From contig NZ_KB823014.1 in the NCBI RefSeq assembly GCF_000365025.1, forward strand, positions 124,001 through 188,000: a stretch of DNA of 64,000 bases, in the 5' to 3' direction. A program made the position numbers and the translations under genes. The notes under the pieces are model-generated. The model did no database searches. It was not told the origin of the DNA and saw only the letters and a program-made list of their open reading frames with translations. Positions 60,187-64,000 of the stretch are shown here, in pieces. Within the stretch, counting starts at the first letter, position 1, and each line of letters begins with the position of its first letter. This DNA comes from Robiginitomaculum antarcticum DSM 21748 (GTDB taxonomy: Bacteria > Pseudomonadota > Alphaproteobacteria > Caulobacterales > Maricaulaceae).

Positions 60187-61895
60187 GGCGCAGGCACGAC
60201 GTCAAATGGCAAGGTGAGGCGCGGCTGATCGCCGGAAATCGGCAATGTGCCGTGCCACATATAGGACGGGAACAGCACCAGACGGCCCGGCTTGGGCTGT
60301 ATAATCTTTTCCGGTATTGCAATTGCGGGGATGTCCAGCGGCGGCGCGCCAAAGCCGATCCAGCCGGATTTCGTCTTCGCGTCTGCAACTTCGTCAGGAA
60401 CATCGACATAGTAAGAACTGGATACCCAGCCTTGGGGGTGAACATGGTTTACGTGATGCCCGCCTGCGGTCAGGCGCACTGACCACGCTCCGGCCAAACG
60501 ATAATTGCCGCTATTTCGGCGTGTTAAAGGGTGCACGGGCGCCTGCCCGACGGTGTCCATATAATCTCTGATAGGCGCGTCTATGGCTCTGAAAAACGCG
60601 GTGATGACAGGGTCATTGGAAAAGCGCAAATCCTGATGCGTCTGTGTACCGAAACGCAAAGACTGATCCAGCGGTGCGGACTTATAATTATGTAATTTAC
60701 CCAAGGCTTTTGATAACGCCGCATTAAACGCGGCTATATCATCATACCCTGCGGGCGCAGACAGATCATAAACACGTACGAATTTATCATAATTATAATA
60801 ATAGCTGTAATCCTGCCCCTTCAGGCGTCCAGCTGTGGCTTTCACCGCGATCCAAAACTGGTCATTAGGCGTCACAGCCAGCGCGCTATGAGCGGCGACC
60901 ATGGCGTCCTCAATATGCCCGCTCGCTAGCGCAGCGCGCGCGAAAATCGGCATTATGCTGAGATCTCCGGGACAGGTGCTGAGCGCCTGTCGTGACATTT
61001 CATAGGCTTTGGATGCATTACCGGCGCCCAGCGCGATCTGGGCCTGCGCCGCTAATATTTCGGGTGCATTATCGAATTTGGCTGCACCAGAGATTAGCGC
61101 TTTGGCGCTGTCTTCGCGGTGGCCCAGATCATCCAACGCCTTGCCCGCTGCGGCCACGATTCGCACGCCGGACCGGTCTTCACCCAGCGCTTCAAAAGCT
61201 GTGGACAGCGCGCCTGCTGCGTCTCCCGACATCGCCATAGATTGAACGGCCACGGATAGCGCCTGCGCGCCCAAGGCGTCATTTTCGAGATAGGCGCTGC
61301 GGGCATGAGCAGCGGTTTTGTCGACCTGACCCATATCTGCGGCCAATTGGGTCTTCAGCAGAGCGCCCTGCCCTTTATTCATTCGGCCCTCGCCCAGAGC
61401 GTCCAGAGCCGATGAGGCTGCGGCAGCCTGACCGCTATCTTTGAGCGCGTAAATGCGGCCAATAGCGAAATTGGCGTTATCAGGCTGCATTTTAACCAGC
61501 GTATCAAAATGCGTTAAAGCTTCGGCAGGCTGATTTTCACGCAGCAACATAAAGGCCAGATTCTGACGCGGGGCAATCATGTCAGACGCAATATTAATGG
61601 CGCCGTTAAAGGCCATTTCAGCGCGTGTCGCATCACTGTTTTTAAGATGCACATTGCCGAGTGTATTATAAAGTTCGGGATCCTTTGGCGCCTTACCCAT
61701 CGCAGTTTGGAGGCGCGCAAGAGCCGTTTTGATATCTTTGCGTTCAGCAGCAATCATGGCACCAAGATGAAGAGCCCGAACGTGAAACGGATTAGGGGCG
61801 AGGATATTGCCGACCCATTGTTCGGCGACATCGTATTTACCGTTTTTATAATGCGAAAAAGCGCCCGCGAGTGTCTGTTCAACCTGCTCGCTCAT
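60183..61895 (-). CDS. TPR protein with C-terminal 2OG-Fe(II) oxygenase-like domain
   Basis: 570 aa. TPR-like repeats from about residue 5 to 360 (FSHYKNGKYDVAEQWV, PELYNTLGNVHLKNSD, AEALTHFDTLVKMQPDN). The C-terminal ~210 residues match the putative 2OG-FeII_Oxy_5 family: HHVNHVHPQGWVSSSYYVDVP provides a His-rich metal segment, RLVLFPSYMWHGTLP the distal His, and RLTLPFDV the Arg. Target unknown; TPR would recruit it. Overlaps both neighbours by 4 bp. Confidence 0.75.
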   Translation of the reverse strand: MSEQVEQTLAGAFSHYKNGKYDVAEQWVGNILAPNPFHVRALHLGAMIAAERKDIKTALARLQTAMGKAPKDPELYNTLGNVHLKNSDATRAEMAFNGAINIASDMIAPRQNLAFMLLRENQPAEALTHFDTLVKMQPDNANFAIGRIYALKDSGQAAAASSALDALGEGRMNKGQGALLKTQLAADMGQVDKTAAHARSAYLENDALGAQALSVAVQSMAMSGDAAGALSTAFEALGEDRSGVRIVAAAGKALDDLGHREDSAKALISGAAKFDNAPEILAAQAQIALGAGNASKAYEMSRQALSTCPGDLSIMPIFARAALASGHIEDAMVAAHSALAVTPNDQFWIAVKATAGRLKGQDYSYYYNYDKFVRVYDLSAPAGYDDIAAFNAALSKALGKLHNYKSAPLDQSLRFGTQTHQDLRFSNDPVITAFFRAIDAPIRDYMDTVGQAPVHPLTRRNSGNYRLAGAWSVRLTAGGHHVNHVHPQGWVSSSYYVDVPDEVADAKTKSGWIGFGAPPLDIPAIAIPEKIIQPKPGRLVLFPSYMWHGTLPISGDQPRLTLPFDVVPAP

Positions 61896-62884
61896 GAGAC
61901 CGGTTCCATTTCTGGAATCGGCATTTTTGGATCAAAGCCGAATATATCAAATGCGTGCTGAATATGGGCCGGCAGGGGCGCAATAAAGGTCAGTGATTTT
62001 CCATTACTCAGAGGCAGAGTGAGTTCGCGCGCATGCAGATGCAGCTGCTCGTCTAGGCTGGTCGGGAGCGGACGGTCGGTCAGATATTTAGGATCGCCTG
62101 CCAGCGGCGCGCCGAGCAGCTGCATATGAAGACGCAGTTGATGCGTGCGGCCGGTTTGCGGCTGCATCACCACCCAAGCCGCTTTGGTGCCCGCTTTCGC
62201 GACGACCTGATATTGTGTGCGGGCATATTTTGCGCCCTCTGCCCCGTGCCGTACGGCGACCATGATCTCTTGTCCGGCCATATGATTGCCAAATGAATTA
62301 TCGCGTATGCCCTTGGCGATATAGCCTTTGATCTCGCCCTCCATGGGGCGGGGCAGTCCATTGGTGATGCCCCAGTAAATCTTGCGCGCTTTACGCGAAG
62401 CAAAAGCGCTACCCAGCATTTTGGCGCTGGCTGCGCTTTTAGCAACGACCAGTACGCCGGACGTATCGCGATCCAGACGGTGAACCAGACGCACGCCATC
62501 GCCGAGCGCAGGGAGCAGGCGGTCAATATGATTCGAGGTTTTAGATCCGCCCTGCACGGCCAGTCCAGCGGGTTTATTGAGCGCGATCAAATCCTCGTTT
62601 TCGAAAATAATCATATCGCGGATGAGACGCTGCTCGTCACTGTGTAGAGACGGCTTTTCGCGCGGCTCTTCGGTTGGGTCCGGCAGGGGCGGTACGCGCA
62701 CGGCCTGACCTGCAGTCAGGCGAAAATTACCTTTGGCACGTTTGCCGTCAACGCGCAGTTGACCTGTGCGCAGCAGCTTTTCAACCCGTCCATGCGGAAT
62801 ATGGGGAAACAGGCGCTTGAACCAACGGTCAAGCCGCGATCCATCATCACCCTCGGGGACAGTTAATATTTGTACGGCGCTCAT
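61892..62884 (-). CDS. RluC/RluD-family pseudouridine synthase
   Basis: About 330 aa: N-terminal S4 RNA-binding domain (GRVEKLLRTGQLRVDGKRAK) and catalytic domain with VHRLDRDTSGVLVVAKSA containing the catalytic Asp. RTHQLRLHMQLLGAPLAGDP is also diagnostic. Modifies 23S rRNA uridines, probably as RluC. Start 62884 has AGAGG six bases upstream and lies 10 bases past the crcB stop. Confidence 0.92.
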   Translation of the reverse strand: MSAVQILTVPEGDDGSRLDRWFKRLFPHIPHGRVEKLLRTGQLRVDGKRAKGNFRLTAGQAVRVPPLPDPTEEPREKPSLHSDEQRLIRDMIIFENEDLIALNKPAGLAVQGGSKTSNHIDRLLPALGDGVRLVHRLDRDTSGVLVVAKSAASAKMLGSAFASRKARKIYWGITNGLPRPMEGEIKGYIAKGIRDNSFGNHMAGQEIMVAVRHGAEGAKYARTQYQVVAKAGTKAAWVVMQPQTGRTHQLRLHMQLLGAPLAGDPKYLTDRPLPTSLDEQLHLHARELTLPLSNGKSLTFIAPLPAHIQHAFDIFGFDPKMPIPEMEPVS

Positions 62885-62894
62885 GTGCGGCCTC

Positions 62895-63278
62895 TTATAG
62901 CGCAAATAGCCGTCTCGCAATCACTAGCCCCAGAGCCAGTGCTATTATCGAGATAATAACAGATGCGCCTACATAGCCCATCGCCGCAGCGTAGGCCTTT
63001 TTCTCGATCATCAGCCATGTTTCCAGAGAAAAAGCGCTAAAGGTGGTGAACCCGCCCAACACGCCAAGGCCAAGAAACAATCGCAAAGTCTCTCCGCCCG
63101 AGACTTTATGGGCTAACCAGCCCACGAGAAGCCCCATTACAAACCCGCCCAGAATATTGGCCGCCAGCGTTCCCCACGGAAATCCCGGGCCTGCCGCGCG
63201 GAACGCCGCCTTGCCGAGACCGTAACGCAATGCGGCTCCAATAGCCCCGCCCAGCGCAACGTAAATCACAGGAGGCAT
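62895..63278 (-). CDS. crcB: fluoride channel CrcB/Fluc
   Basis: A 127-aa four-helix protein: GGAIGAALRYGLGKAAF, WGTLAANILGGFVMGLL, and GVLGGFTTFSAFSLETWLMIE with the TTFS ion-path motif. Functions as a dimer that expels fluoride. One base overlap with the upstream acylase gene. Confidence 0.93.
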   Translation of the reverse strand: MPPVIYVALGGAIGAALRYGLGKAAFRAAGPGFPWGTLAANILGGFVMGLLVGWLAHKVSGGETLRLFLGLGVLGGFTTFSAFSLETWLMIEKKAYAAAMGYVGASVIISIIALALGLVIARRLFAL

Positions 63279-64000
63279 TATTTAGAGGCCCCTCGCGAAC
63301 CGGGACGGTAGGCTTCCGCGGCCGCAGCACGAACCTCAGCTTCGGTAATAAGCGCTCTGCGGAATTTATGCCCTGTAAAGAGAGGCGCTTGATCCGCATG
63401 ATGCGGCGAGGTCTCGTCCAATGTCGCCGAACCGAAATTATGGATAACATCAGCCGAAATGGCCCCGGCCTCATCCCACTCAATCAGCGCAATGTAGCTA
63501 TCTCCCGCTGTCATATGCAACTGTCCGTCATCGCGGCGCCCATTGGGATAAACTGCGCGCAATGTCGTCGCTCCGCCATCAATGGGCAAATTGACATCTC
63601 CTCGCTTGAGACGGTTTACGTCTCCCCATTGCGGGTCATAGCGCCCATAATGGGTCATCAGATAGTCGACAGCACTGATAAAAGCCTGACGCGGCGTTGG
63701 CGGTGCATTGCCGGTATATTGCTCCGTCACAAAGTCCAGAACAGTAAGACCGCCTAAAGCGCCCCTGCGACTATCGACATCAAGGCGCATATTCCATCCG
63801 CGCATATGCTCCAGGGCCTTGGCGTAAACGCTGCCTTCATCGAATTTTTCAGCCAGAACAACTTTTAATGCCTCATCAGCAATAGAGCCAACCGCGAAGC
63901 CGGTATCATATTTAATGGCCAGTAGCTTTTCACGGTCAATCGGGCTCGTCCCGTCCGTTAGCTCTAATATCCGCATAGCACGGTTGCTCATATTGGTTTG
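63278..64000 (-). CDS. penicillin-acylase-family protein, C-terminal part
   Basis: Runs off the right edge; 240 residues of the C-terminal part are visible, with no stop to position 64000. WGDVNRLKRGDVNLPIDGG, RAVYPNGRRDDGQL, TAGDSYIALIEWD and FGSATLDETSPHHADQAPLF match the beta-chain end of Ntn-hydrolase penicillin/acyl-homoserine-lactone acylases (peptidase S45). Substrate (penicillin, N-acyl homoserine lactone or other amide) cannot be told. Confidence 0.82.
   Translation of the reverse strand, partial: QTNMSNRAMRILELTDGTSPIDREKLLAIKYDTGFAVGSIADEALKVVLAEKFDEGSVYAKALEHMRGWNMRLDVDSRRGALGGLTVLDFVTEQYTGNAPPTPRQAFISAVDYLMTHYGRYDPQWGDVNRLKRGDVNLPIDGGATTLRAVYPNGRRDDGQLHMTAGDSYIALIEWDEAGAISADVIHNFGSATLDETSPHHADQAPLFTGHKFRRALITEAEVRAAAAEAYRPGSRGASK

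Noticed and set aside
1-64000. CRISPR array or cas genes
   Set aside because: No regularly spaced repeats and no cas-like proteins were seen; the only tandem repeat is the coding 15-bp unit at 35595.

Overview
The window looks like chromosomal DNA of a marine-type alphaproteobacterium, possibly near Maricaulales/Hyphomonadaceae. This rests on overall protein character: an ATP12-family chaperone, alphaproteobacterial-style RluC/LipB/CrcB neighbours, overlapping ATGA-coupled operons, intermediate GC and a REP-like inverted-repeat element. The species cannot be fixed from sequence alone.

Layout: (1) 1-5.1 kb: a PAS histidine kinase, a first moaA, small hypothetical proteins, and a gene-free stretch (4323-4731) folding into a chain of hairpins that looks like an orphan structured RNA, perhaps HEARO/omega-RNA-like. 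(2) 5.1-8.9 kb: a four-gene cluster of a JmjC/cupin-like protein, two tandem PNPOx-fold flavoproteins and a group II PLP decarboxylase, which resembles an undescribed small-molecule pathway. (3) 8.9-25.1 kb: nitrate respiration. An eight-gene operon narGHJI-ppiC-hemerythrin-carbonic anhydrase-mobA is followed on the map by a porin, a fused two-unit NarK, a NarR-like Crp/Fnr regulator and a second moaA. FNR-type boxes lie upstream of narG, narK, narR and moaA2. (4) 25.3-37.3 kb: nnrS, a class II (B12) ribonucleotide reductase, moeA-moaC-moaB-moaE-moaD, a TSUP permease, HemN, and a nitric-oxide module (nsrR, truncated haemoglobin, DUF1971, nnrU, CopD-like, DUF454). NsrR-type operators sit next to an unannotated Cys-rich microprotein. 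(5) 37.4-39.8 kb: a decayed RelE/HigB-type toxin with intact antitoxin and a 36-bp operator palindrome, then a tyrosine integrase. (6) 39.9-51.4 kb: an island bounded by a 14-bp direct repeat of the 3' end of tRNA-Leu(GAG). It carries a TIR-TM-TPR protein, a membrane trypsin-like protease with an outside sensor-like region, an unknown partner, a TPR/SLOG-like/degenerate-cyclase protein, a Crp regulator, and a 973-aa Cys-rich protein coupled to a transglutaminase(Tgl)-like protein. (7) 51.5-64 kb: housekeeping genes (lipB, DUF805-like membrane proteins, KefB-type antiporter, TonB receptor, ATP12, HAD phosphatase, TPR-oxygenase, RluC-type synthase, crcB, penicillin-acylase-like partial gene).

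Working together: regions 3 and 4 form an anaerobic nitrate-to-nitrite programme with its own molybdenum-cofactor synthesis, oxygen-independent haem and deoxynucleotide synthesis, nitrate/nitrite transport and NO defence. No nitrite, NO or N2O reductase is seen, so the visible respiratory step is nitrate to nitrite. Region 6 is the best candidate for an undescribed conflict or signalling system: a TIR effector, an intracellular protease, a nucleotide-sensor-like protein and a Crp regulator are packed in a tRNA-borne element that lacks its own integrase and abuts one.
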